In this document: positions 1 through 6,792 of the stretch, one piece after another | Numbering within the stretch: position 1 is the stretch's first letter | Layout: every line of letters starts with the position of its first letter | Assembly (NCBI GenBank): GCA_947460085.1 | Contig: CANHGA010000057.1 | Location: 1-9,998, forward strand | DNA: 9,998 nt | Source of the DNA: Synechococcaceae cyanobacterium | GTDB taxonomy: Bacteria; Cyanobacteriota; Cyanobacteriia; PCC-6307; Cyanobiaceae | Direction: 5' to 3' | Notes under the pieces: model-generated | The model's database searches: none | Told to the model about the DNA's origin: nothing | The model's input: the letters and a program-made list of their open reading frames with translations, nothing else | Program-made: the position numbers and the translations under genes

Positions 1-300
1 AGGAGCCTTCGGAGCCCGGGTCCGATGGCTCAACACCATCGCCCACTCGGCATCCGTGAGACTGGCTGGCTTGGCCCCATGGGCATCGGCAACCTTGGCC
101 GCTTTCTCGATGTCGGTGATCAGGTTTTTCCAGGAGGTTGCGAACCGCTTGTCGGATTGGGATTTCGCCCCACTCTCAACCAGGGTTTCGACAACGCCAG
201 CGACCGACACCTTCTTACGGCGGCGATTGAAGATTTCCTTTTGGAGCTGGGCGACCAAAGCAAGCGCTTTGTCGCTGAGCTGGATACTCACCTGAGCCAT
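1..300 (-). CDS. Small putative ribbon-helix-helix (RHH) type protein, 3' end outside window
   Basis: An ATG at 298-300 opens a minus-strand frame of 100 codons that runs off the left edge without a stop, so the gene is partial. I do not recognise the protein. Its first 45 residues fit a ribbon-helix-helix layout: a short strand (VSIQLS, residues 4-9), a helix rich in Ala/Leu/Gln (about 10-25), a basic turn (RRRKK, 26-30), then a second helix entered through VSVAGVVETLVESGA (31-45). The rest (46-100) is mixed and hydrophilic, with Lys/Arg and a WAMVLSH segment. RHH proteins are usually small DNA-binding repressors or antitoxins, so a partner gene may lie beyond the edge; this is inference. 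A promoter-like site and a perfect dyad sit directly upstream, which suits self-repression. No Shine-Dalgarno is visible, and GTG at 289-291 is an alternative start. Confidence 0.6.
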   Translation of the reverse strand, partial: MAQVSIQLSDKALALVAQLQKEIFNRRRKKVSVAGVVETLVESGAKSQSDKRFATSWKNLITDIEKAAKVADAHGAKPASLTDAEWAMVLSHRTRAPKAP

Positions 301-303
301 GGG

Positions 304-318
304 AAGAGACAATCTCTT
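304..318. promoter_or_regulatory. Perfect inverted repeat, possible operator
   Basis: AAGAGA (304-309) and TCTCTT (313-318) are perfect reverse complements separated by CAA. The dyad lies between the predicted -10 box and the ATG at 300 and covers the expected transcription start and the ribosome-binding region. That is where a self-repressing RHH protein would bind, but a short RNA hairpin hiding the start codon is an equal alternative. Confidence 0.4.
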
Positions 319-323
319 TCTCA

Positions 324-352
324 CTAGTAGCACTAAAGACGCAGCATGCCAA
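324..352 (-). promoter_or_regulatory. Predicted promoter for the left-edge gene
   Basis: Reading the minus strand, TTGGCA (347-352; five of six to the -35 consensus) is followed after exactly 17 bases by TACTAG (324-329), a weak -10 box, preceded by TGC as in extended -10 promoters. The expected transcript start is near 317, about 17 bases upstream of the ATG at 300. Seen by eye only. Confidence 0.4.
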
Positions 353-420
353 CTAAGCAGCGTCAAGGCTGCGGCAATGGCTCCACCAAAAGCGTCGTTA
401 GGGCAGTGGCGACAACGGCC

Positions 421-1083
421 TCAAGGCGCCTGAACAACCCTGCCCCGCAGGTTTTCGACAAGGGTCGCCAATGCCTCCCATGCAGCCCCTTGGGCCAAGG
501 AACCGCCCAGAGCCACCGCATCCACCCCGGCCTCCAACCAGGGAATCCCATCAGCCGGAGCGAGTCCACCAGCGGCGATACAAAAGGGCAACGGGCCCAA
601 GGGCGGTGCCAGTCGGCTCCAATAGTCGATGCCGAGGCTGATCGCCGGGAAAAGCTTCACCACGCGGCAGCCCCACTCCCTGGCCTGGTGCACTTCACTG
701 GGGGTCATCACCCCGGGCACAAGGGCGACGCCCAGGCCCTGGGCCCGCTCCACCAAGCTGCGATCCAAAACGGGAGAAACGGCATAACGGAGCCCAGCGG
801 CAGCGGTGGCTTCCAGGCCAGCCAGCGAGCAGATCGAGGCCGACCCAAAGGCCATCTGGGAAAAGCGCTCCTGCAGGGCCTGGCACTGCCCAACCCACTC
901 GGGATGGCGGCTCCAGGCCAATTCCACCTGGTGAATCCCCAGGGCCTGCAAGCGCTCGATCTGGGGCCGTAGCTCCAGGGGCTCAGTCGCACGAAGCACC
1001 ACCAGCAGGGGCTGGCGGTGCAACGCAGCGATCAAATCGCTCTCGGGGGCCTGGGCTTCAGACGTACTCAGCGACCCTGACAT
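421..1083 (-). CDS. eda: KDPG/KHG-type aldolase (2-dehydro-3-deoxy-phosphogluconate aldolase family)
   Basis: A 220-residue class I aldolase of the KDPG/KHG family, which splits 2-keto-3-deoxy-6-phosphogluconate to pyruvate and glyceraldehyde 3-phosphate in the Entner-Doudoroff route, or related keto acids. The Schiff-base lysine motif VVKLFPA is at 141-147 (Lys143). Other family marks are the VEL glutamate (Glu54, matching E. coli Glu45), SPVLD (103-107), PGVMTPSE (123-130), a glycine pair (172-173) and GGSLA near 193-197 for phosphate binding. Length is close to the usual ~210. Two positions differ from E. coli Eda by my alignment: Arg49 is replaced by Ser58 and Thr161 by Ala171, so the physiological substrate is uncertain. 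The ATG at 1081-1083 lies inside the end of ftsH (26-base overlap) and no clear Shine-Dalgarno is seen, suggesting translational coupling to ftsH. Confidence 0.85.
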   Translation of the reverse strand: MSGSLSTSEAQAPESDLIAALHRQPLLVVLRATEPLELRPQIERLQALGIHQVELAWSRHPEWVGQCQALQERFSQMAFGSASICSLAGLEATAAAGLRYAVSPVLDRSLVERAQGLGVALVPGVMTPSEVHQAREWGCRVVKLFPAISLGIDYWSRLAPPLGPLPFCIAAGGLAPADGIPWLEAGVDAVALGGSLAQGAAWEALATLVENLRGRVVQAP

Positions 1084-2902
1084 CCCGGCGAATCAGAAGC
1101 TCCTGCAGGTCCTGGGCATCCACGGTCTCCTTTTCAACCAGCATGTCGGCGAGCTCGTCCAGGACGGAGCGGTTGCTCTTGAGCACCTCCGTGGCCCGCT
1201 TGTAGGCCTCCGCGACCAACAACGAGACCTCTTCGTCGATGGCTGCGGCGGTGTCTTCGGAGAAGTCGCGCTCGGCGGCCATATCGCGACCCAGGAACAT
1301 CCCACCTTGGCTGCGGCCCAAAGCCACTGGACCCAGGCGATCACTCATGCCAAAGCGCGTGACCATTTGGCGGGCGACCCGGGCCACCTGCTGCAGATCG
1401 TTGGAGGCGCCTGTGGTCACCTCGTCTTCTCCGTAGACAATCTCTTCGGCCACCCGGCCACCGAGGGCAACGGCCATCTGGTTTTGCAGGTAGGAACGGG
1501 AGTAGAGGCCCGATTCCATGCGCTCTTCCGATGGGGTGAAGAAGGTGAGACCCCCCGCCTGGCCCCGGGGAATGATGCTGATCTTCTGAACCGGGTCGTA
1601 GTCGGGCATCAAGGCGCCAACCAAGGCATGGCCGCCCTCGTGATAGGCCACCAGGCGCTTGCGCTTCTCGCTCATCACCCGGTCTTTTTTCTCAGGACCG
1701 GCCATGACACGCTCAATGGCGTCGTTGACCTCATCCATGGCAACTTCGGTGAGTTGCCTGCGGGCCGCCAGGATCGCGGCCTCATTGAGCAAATTGGCCA
1801 AGTCAGCGCCGGTATAGCCAGGGGTGCGGCGCGCCACCTTGTCGAGGTCCACATCCTTGGCGAGGGTCTTGCCCCGGGCATGGACCTCAAGGATCTGCAA
1901 GCGACCGCTGTAATCGGGGCGATCCACCACCACTTGGCGATCAAATCGGCCCGGCCTTAGGAGGGCCTGGTCGAGCACATCGGGCCTGTTTGTGGCGGCC
2001 ACGATGATGATGCCGGTGTTGCCCTCAAAACCATCCATCTCGGTGAGGAGTTGGTTGAGGGTTTGCTCCCGCTCATCGTTTCCACCGCCAAGGCCAGCCC
2101 CGCGCTGGCGGCCCACGGCATCAATTTCATCAATGAAGACGATGCAAGGGGCGCTTTTTTTGGCCTGCTCAAACAGGTCGCGCACCCGACTGGCTCCCAC
2201 ACCCACAAACATCTCGACAAACTCCGAACCGGAGATCGAGAAGAAGGGCACGCCAGCTTCACCGGCCACGGCCTTAGCGAGCAGGGTTTTACCCGTACCC
2301 GGAGGGCCCACCAGCAGCACACCCTTGGGGATTTTGGCGCCGACGGCGGTGAAACGATCGGGGTTTTTGAGGAAGTCGACAACCTCAGTGAGCTCGAGCT
2401 TGGCGCCCTCAATGCCGGCCACATCACCAAAAGTGACCTGGGTTTGGGGCTCCATCTGCAGGCGAGCCTTGCTCTTGCCGAAGCTCATGGCGGGGTTGCC
2501 GCCGCCCCCTTGGGCCCGGCGCAGCAAGAAGAACAGACCTCCCAATAGGAGAAGCGGGAAAATCAAACTGCCAATGGCCTGCTGCCACGCAGCTGGCTCC
2601 CGGCTGGGCTGCACCGCAATGTCCACGTTGTGGTCGGTGAGCAGCTTGAGCAGGTCCTTGTCGGGGGCCAGGTTGACCACGGCACGCCTGCCGTCGTTCT
2701 CCACCACCTGGGCCGTGCCGCGATCGGGCGAGATCAGCACCCGAGACACCTCATTGCCCTGCACCGCTTCCACGAAGTCGCTGTAGCGCAGGGTGCGCGG
2801 AGCATTAGCTGCCTCAGGGCGATCCAGGAAGGCCGTGCCCACGGCGATCATCACGATCACCAGGAGGACATAGAGCCCCGCATTGCGCCAGCGCTTTTTC
2901 AC
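1058..2902 (-). CDS. ftsH: ATP-dependent zinc metalloprotease FtsH, FtsH3-type
   Basis: A 614-residue membrane AAA+ protease. In order: transmembrane helix 1 (about 9-26), a lumen-facing domain, transmembrane helix 2 (about 112-127), Walker A GPPGTGKT (199-206), pore motif FVG (232-234), Walker B IVFIDE (254-259), second region of homology with arginine fingers Arg316 and Arg319, zinc site HEGGH (421-425) with the probable third ligand Asp502, and a C-terminal helical region. Start and end features (KKWRNAGLY-like N terminus, Asp-Val-Asp-Leu-Asp-Lys and AGPEKKDRVMSEKRK stretches) match Synechocystis FtsH3 (slr1604) as I recall it; FtsH3 pairs with FtsH1 or FtsH2 and the FtsH2/3 complex degrades damaged D1 in photosystem II repair. 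The start is GTG (2900-2902): the frame has a stop just upstream and no ATG between. It lies 64 bases after sat and overlaps the eda-like gene. Confidence 0.95.
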   Translation of the reverse strand: MKKRWRNAGLYVLLVIVMIAVGTAFLDRPEAANAPRTLRYSDFVEAVQGNEVSRVLISPDRGTAQVVENDGRRAVVNLAPDKDLLKLLTDHNVDIAVQPSREPAAWQQAIGSLIFPLLLLGGLFFLLRRAQGGGGNPAMSFGKSKARLQMEPQTQVTFGDVAGIEGAKLELTEVVDFLKNPDRFTAVGAKIPKGVLLVGPPGTGKTLLAKAVAGEAGVPFFSISGSEFVEMFVGVGASRVRDLFEQAKKSAPCIVFIDEIDAVGRQRGAGLGGGNDEREQTLNQLLTEMDGFEGNTGIIIVAATNRPDVLDQALLRPGRFDRQVVVDRPDYSGRLQILEVHARGKTLAKDVDLDKVARRTPGYTGADLANLLNEAAILAARRQLTEVAMDEVNDAIERVMAGPEKKDRVMSEKRKRLVAYHEGGHALVGALMPDYDPVQKISIIPRGQAGGLTFFTPSEERMESGLYSRSYLQNQMAVALGGRVAEEIVYGEDEVTTGASNDLQQVARVARQMVTRFGMSDRLGPVALGRSQGGMFLGRDMAAERDFSEDTAAAIDEEVSLLVAEAYKRATEVLKSNRSVLDELADMLVEKETVDAQDLQELLIRRDVRVAEYV

Positions 2903-2966
2903 GGCTCGTGAGAATAAGGTAAAGGAATGTTAACTGGACCCCTAGGGCTTAGGGGTTGGTTCAGGC

Positions 2967-4124
2967 TCAGGCACCGGCCCGCAGCACCTCGACCACACTA
3001 CGGAAGGCAAACCATTCGGGGATCTCCTCGCCGCCGCGCAGCATTTGGCGGAACTGGGTGCCACTGAGCTTTTTCACATGCAAGCCCCGGGCCTCGGCGT
3101 GCTCGGCCGTCACGTACCCCTCCTCCTCGGTGTACACCAGGTTGAGGGAGGGCACCGTTTCCATGCCCAGCTCGGGGGCGTTGTCGCGGGCGAAGTCCTG
3201 GGCCTGGTAAGGGCCATAGAAGTCGTCGCCGCTCAAGGACGACTTGCAACCCGCCATATCGCGGCCAATGATGAAGTGGGTGCAGCCGTAGTTCTTGCGG
3301 ATGATCATGTGCTGCAGGGCCTCCCGGGGGCCCGCCATGTGCATCGAGTAGGGCAGATAGGCCCAGCGGATCCGGGGGTTGTTTACCTCCGCCGCCAGAC
3401 GCTCATAGGTTTGGAAGCGCACTTCCCCGGCGATGTCGTCGTCCTGGGTGGGCCCGCAGGTGGGATGCACCAGCACCACACCAGCTGAGCTGACGTTGCT
3501 GGCGTCCAGGGCCCGGGTGAACAACTCGTAGTGGGCCCGGTGGATGGGATTGCGGCACTGGAAGGCCACCACGTCCTGCCCTGCGGGCAGGTTTGCCCTG
3601 ACTTCTGCGGGCGTTTTGCAAGGGAACACCCGGCTGGGCAGAGCCAGGCCCTGCACCGTGCCGCCCAGATAGAAGCGGCCCCGCTCGGTGGCGATCATCT
3701 TGACGGCGGGATGCTCAATGGAGGTGGTGCCGTAGCAGCCCTGGGCCTCCTTGGCCTTGTCGGGCTCCCACTTGCTCTCCACCGTGAACACCGCCAGGTC
3801 CTGGCCGCGGTAGGTGAGCAGGAGGCGATCGCCGAGACCAATGCTGGCATCGGCGGTGTCGAAGACAATCGGCAGGCCAAACAGCAAGCCGCTGGTGGTG
3901 CGGTTCGTCGCCACTACGGAGTCGTAGTCGGCCTGGTGCATGAAGCCCCGCAGGGGCGAGAACCCGCCCACCACCAAGAGCTCCACATCGCAGGCGTTGC
4001 GATCACTGCACTCCACAACCTTGGTGGCGCTGGCCTTGACCGCCTCGTGTTCAACGGCGGGCACCATCAGATCCACCAAGGAACCGCCATGGGGGGCAAT
4101 CAGGCCGGTTGCGGTGGCAGACAT
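2967..4124 (-). CDS. sat: Sulfate adenylyltransferase (ATP sulfurylase)
   Basis: A 385-residue ATP sulfurylase, which joins sulfate and ATP to form adenylyl sulfate and pyrophosphate, the first cytoplasmic step of sulfate assimilation. The nucleotide-binding QCRNPIHRAH motif is at 189-198 with the HxxH pair His195/His198. Further family motifs are MHMAGPRE (261-268), IIGRDMAGCKS (285-295) and LSGTQFRQMLRGGEEIPEWF (353-372), which closes the catalytic domain. There is no APS-kinase domain, as expected for a bacterial single-domain enzyme of ~390 residues. The frame is open back to a TTG at 4161-4163, but the ATG at 4122-4124 gives the usual N terminus (SATATGLIAPHGG), so I use it. It lies 140 bases after psbO, beyond a strong terminator, so it probably has its own promoter and may lead into ftsH 64 bases downstream. 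Confidence 0.93.
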   Translation of the reverse strand: MSATATGLIAPHGGSLVDLMVPAVEHEAVKASATKVVECSDRNACDVELLVVGGFSPLRGFMHQADYDSVVATNRTTSGLLFGLPIVFDTADASIGLGDRLLLTYRGQDLAVFTVESKWEPDKAKEAQGCYGTTSIEHPAVKMIATERGRFYLGGTVQGLALPSRVFPCKTPAEVRANLPAGQDVVAFQCRNPIHRAHYELFTRALDASNVSSAGVVLVHPTCGPTQDDDIAGEVRFQTYERLAAEVNNPRIRWAYLPYSMHMAGPREALQHMIIRKNYGCTHFIIGRDMAGCKSSLSGDDFYGPYQAQDFARDNAPELGMETVPSLNLVYTEEEGYVTAEHAEARGLHVKKLSGTQFRQMLRGGEEIPEWFAFRSVVEVLRAGA

Positions 4125-4199
4125 CTGGCGGCAAGAACAGAGAGTGATGATTCTCCCAGACAAGCCCGGCGAGCCGTCCCCACCCTGGGGCCGGCCATC

Positions 4200-4222
4200 A
4201 AAAAGGGCCCCGTTAGGGGCCC
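4200..4222 (-). terminator. Rho-independent terminator of psbO
   Basis: On the minus strand, GGGGCCC (4216-4222), loop TAAC, GGGCCCC complement (4205-4211), then five T (4200-4204). The 7-bp stem is all G-C and has a 4-base loop, followed at once by the T run. It starts about 42 bases after the psbO stop and separates psbO from sat. Confidence 0.85.
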
Positions 4223-4264
4223 CGAAAGCAGCCCTGGGGCCGCTGGCGCGAGTGGCTTAAAAAC

Positions 4265-5077
4265 TCAGGCCTTCTCGAGGCGGCCGTAGAGCTGGCCGAT
4301 GATCTTCACATCGACAACGGGTTTGGTGCCCATGTCGGAGTCGGAGGGCTGGATGGCGGTGAACACGCCTGCAAATTCTCCGGTGGACTCATCGACCTTG
4401 GTGATCGAAAGGTTCATGGAGCCCGTGCCGTCGACGTAGCGCTTGACCGTTTCACCGGTGAACTCATCACCAGCGGGAACCAGACCCATGGCGCTGCTGT
4501 AGCCCGTGGTCAAACCGCGGCCCTTGGGATCAAGGAAGTTGCTGGTGCGATAGCTGGGAGCCCGGAAGCTGCCGTTGAAATCGGTGCTGGTGGTGATCGA
4601 AGCACCATCGGCCTGGGCCACCAACTCCTTGCTGGAGAAGGTGAAGGGCACTTCCTCGCCGCCGGGGAGCAGCACCGTGATCGGCTGGAAGTCGATACCC
4701 CCGAGTTCCTTGAAGGACAAACCAGTGGCACCCGCATCCAGGTCGCCATAGACCTGGTCAAGGCTGGAGGTGAAGCGGGTCAGGATTTTGCCAGCCACAA
4801 ACTGGGCCTCCTGGCGCTTATTGGCGGGCTCGCCCTTCACATACACCTCTTGGGGGTGCATGCAGATTTCCCGCAGCTGGTACTTCTCTCCCGCGTCGAG
4901 GGCAATCGAGCCCCGGGCCGAATCAGGCAGGGTCGGGCAGTTGTTGGCCAGACCAGTGTTGTGGATGTCGTCGTAGGTGAGGTTGGAGCGATCAACCGCC
5001 TTGGCCCCACCGCTGCAAGCGGTCACCAGGGTCAGGCACAGCGCCAGCACAAGGGCCAGCAGAGGACGAAAACTCAT
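4265..5077 (-). CDS. psbO: Photosystem II manganese-stabilising protein PsbO
   Basis: A 270-residue PsbO precursor, the extrinsic lumenal subunit that stabilises the Mn4CaO5 cluster of photosystem II. An N-terminal export signal (2-20) is followed by mature sequence beginning VDRSNLTYDDIHNTGLANNC, the standard PsbO opening. Cys47 and Cys72 match the conserved disulfide pair. DPKGRGLTTGYSSAMGL (183-199) is the conserved family signature. The signal carries a lipobox-like VTAC (18-21) and, six residues later, an AKA site (25-27) as used by signal peptidase I. The frame is open upstream to ATG 5138-5140, but the added residues are Arg/Ser/Pro-rich and would sit ahead of the signal peptide, so ATG 5075-5077 is preferred. 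It ends at a strong terminator and is divergent from the small gene starting at 5232; the 154-base gap should hold its promoter, though I could not place one securely. Confidence 0.95.
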   Translation of the reverse strand: MSFRPLLALVLALCLTLVTACSGGAKAVDRSNLTYDDIHNTGLANNCPTLPDSARGSIALDAGEKYQLREICMHPQEVYVKGEPANKRQEAQFVAGKILTRFTSSLDQVYGDLDAGATGLSFKELGGIDFQPITVLLPGGEEVPFTFSSKELVAQADGASITTSTDFNGSFRAPSYRTSNFLDPKGRGLTTGYSSAMGLVPAGDEFTGETVKRYVDGTGSMNLSITKVDESTGEFAGVFTAIQPSDSDMGTKPVVDVKIIGQLYGRLEKA

Positions 5078-5231
5078 GGGGAAACGCCGCAGAGACGGTG
5101 GATGGGAACTGGGGCTTCGGCGAATCCTACGGGGGGACAAACCCGATTCCCCTTACGATGTCGCGGCTCTCAACAACCTGTATGCAGAGCCCATCGCCAG
5201 CGGCGGTCCCGTCCAGCGTGTGAACCGAGAT

Positions 5232-5549
5232 ATGAGCCTCACTCCCGTCCAGCAAGCCAGCCTGTCAAACCAGCTTCAAACCCTGCAGCAACTGGCGCAA
5301 GAACTCAACGGCAACCCCGAAGCCCTGCTTGATCTGCTCCGTCAGATCGAGCAACTGCACCGCACCGTCCAGGACGGAGCCTTCCGGGGCAGCCTGCCCG
5401 CCGACCGCAGCCAGCTGTTCAGCCTGCTTCAGAACATGGAACGCAGTGGCGGCTGGCCCTACATCCCCAGGCTGCAGCTGCGCACCTTCATGGATTTGCT
5501 CCAGCTCGAGCCAGACCCCGATGCCCCGGCAGGGGCCCTGGCGGCCTGA
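5232..5549 (+). CDS. Conserved-looking small protein of unknown function
   Basis: A 105-residue soluble protein that I cannot name. Residues 3-48 look like one or two long amphipathic helices with many Gln and Leu (for example LQTLQQLAQEL and LLDLLRQIEQLHRTV). Next come GSLPADRSQLFSLLQNME (53-70), the turn GGWPYIPR (73-80) and a last helix LQLRTFMDLLQL (81-92); the tail is Pro/Ala-rich. There are no membrane segments, cysteines or enzyme motifs. ATG 5232-5234 is preferred: the frame stays open upstream to 4977, but that extension would overlap psbO and its promoter, and its composition is unlike the rest. GAGA four bases before the ATG is a weak Shine-Dalgarno. The last 62 bases overlap, tail to tail, the end of coaBC on the other strand. 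Confidence 0.7.
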   Translation: MSLTPVQQASLSNQLQTLQQLAQELNGNPEALLDLLRQIEQLHRTVQDGAFRGSLPADRSQLFSLLQNMERSGGWPYIPRLQLRTFMDLLQLEPDPDAPAGALAA

Positions 5550-6792
5550 GCGCCGTCAGGAGCTGGTGGGCAACGGCGAGCTTGGAGGTTGGCTGGAGCT
5601 GGATGTCGTGGCCGTCTGGCCCCAGCAACCAGCCGTGGTTGCTGGGGCTGCCAAACCCGGCATCGGGCTGATCAATGGGATTAGCAAACAACCAATCACA
5701 GCCCTTGCGGCGTAATTTCTCGCGGGCGGCTGGGAGCCCATCTCCCGAATAGGCCGCAAAACCCAAAATCGTTTGACCGGGGGGCCGGCTGGCCACCAAA
5801 CCAGCCAACAGATCGGGCACCTGCTCCCAACCCTCCGCCCAGAGCTCGCCAAGCTCCTGCTTGCTGAGTTTGTGGGCCAAGGGCTCCACCCGGCGGTGGT
5901 CGGCAACGGCAGCGGCCATGGCGATGGCATCCACCTGCCCCTGGGCCGCCATGAGGGCAGCCTGCATCTGGTCAGCCGTTTGAACCGGGGTGCAGAGCAA
6001 GCCCTCCAGGAGCCCTGGATGCACCTGCAGAGGGCCATGGACCAACTGAACCGAGGCGCCGCGCAACCGAGCCGCCTGGGCCAGCAGCACGCCCATGAGG
6101 CCCGTGCTGCCATTGCTGAGGAAACGGGCCGGATCCAGGGCTTCCCGGGTGGGGCCCGCACTCACCAGGAGCGCCAGGCCCTGCCAATCGCGCTGCCAAC
6201 CCCAGATGGCTACCGATTCGAGCGCCAGGAGCAGTTGCTCCGGCTCCGCCATCCGGCCATCCCCCTGGCGATCACAGGCGAGCAGACCTGGGGCGGGCCC
6301 AAGGGCCAACACCCGCCCAAAGCTTTGAATTGCCTGCCAATTGCCCTGCACCGGGGGGGCTTGCCACATCGATGTATTCATCGCGGCGGCGGCCACCAAC
6401 GGCGCCTCCGTGGCCAACAGGGTGCTCGCCAGCAGGGTGTCGGCCAAGCCATGCACCCAACGGCCCAGGCTGGTAGCGCTCAGGGGGGCAACCAGCACCA
6501 GCTCAGCCCATTCGGCCAACTCCACATGTAGGGGCCGGGGCGCCTGGTGGCTCCATTGATCCGCATCCAGATAGCACTGGTGGCGGCTGAGGGAAGCCAG
6601 GGCCACCGGACTCACCAAGGAGGCCGCGCTGGGGGTGAGCACACAGCGCACCTGGGCTCCGCGCTTGGCCAGGGCGCTCACCACCAGGGGCATCTTGACC
6701 GCAGCGATACTGCCGGTGATCGCCACCAAAATCCTGCGTCCGGCCAGGGGATCGGGGCTGGCGGCAGGACGCGGTGCGCCCTCAGTCCTCAT
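5488..6792 (-). CDS. coaBC: Bifunctional phosphopantothenoylcysteine decarboxylase / phosphopantothenate-cysteine ligase (Dfp)
   Basis: A 434-residue CoaBC, which joins cysteine to 4'-phosphopantothenate and decarboxylates the product to phosphopantetheine for coenzyme A. The N-terminal flavin-dependent CoaC part shows ILVAITGSIAAVK (21-33), the catalytic His89 in HVELAEWAE, AAMNTSMW (136-143, with the PAMN asparagine as Asn139) and the substrate lid with Cys173 in CDRQGDGRMAEP. The CoaB part begins at SAGPTREALDPARFLSNGS (211-229), with AAAVADHR (293-300) and HKLSK (307-311), the likely counterpart of the E. coli KIKK loop with Lys289. Oddities: the usual SSGKMG is STGLMG here (Leu232 for Lys), and residues ~416-434 are a Pro/Gly/Arg tail that overlaps the opposite gene. 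The ATG at 6790-6792 lies within the DUF2555 gene, so the two are probably one operon. Confidence 0.93.
   Translation of the reverse strand: MRTEGAPRPAASPDPLAGRRILVAITGSIAAVKMPLVVSALAKRGAQVRCVLTPSAASLVSPVALASLSRHQCYLDADQWSHQAPRPLHVELAEWAELVLVAPLSATSLGRWVHGLADTLLASTLLATEAPLVAAAAMNTSMWQAPPVQGNWQAIQSFGRVLALGPAPGLLACDRQGDGRMAEPEQLLLALESVAIWGWQRDWQGLALLVSAGPTREALDPARFLSNGSTGLMGVLLAQAARLRGASVQLVHGPLQVHPGLLEGLLCTPVQTADQMQAALMAAQGQVDAIAMAAAVADHRRVEPLAHKLSKQELGELWAEGWEQVPDLLAGLVASRPPGQTILGFAAYSGDGLPAAREKLRRKGCDWLFANPIDQPDAGFGSPSNHGWLLGPDGHDIQLQPTSKLAVAHQLLTALRPPGPLPGHRGLARAGANP

Noticed and set aside
1307..2786. Long plus-strand open frames opposite ftsH
   Set aside because: They mirror a strongly conserved ftsH on the minus strand in G+C-rich DNA, where antisense frames stay open by chance; their translations are low in domain-like order and high in Arg/Pro/Ser or Gly/His.
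2939..2955. Inverted repeat CCCCTA/TAGGGG between sat and ftsH, as a terminator
   Set aside because: It has a 6-bp stem but no T run follows on either strand, so it cannot be called an intrinsic terminator; it may be a weak attenuator or chance.
4125..4163. N-terminal extension of sat from TTG 4163
   Set aside because: The 13 extra residues are not like ATP sulfurylase N termini; the internal ATG gives the expected opening.
5078..5140. N-terminal extension of psbO from ATG 5140
   Set aside because: It would place an Arg/Pro/Ser-rich stretch ahead of the signal peptide, unlike known PsbO precursors.
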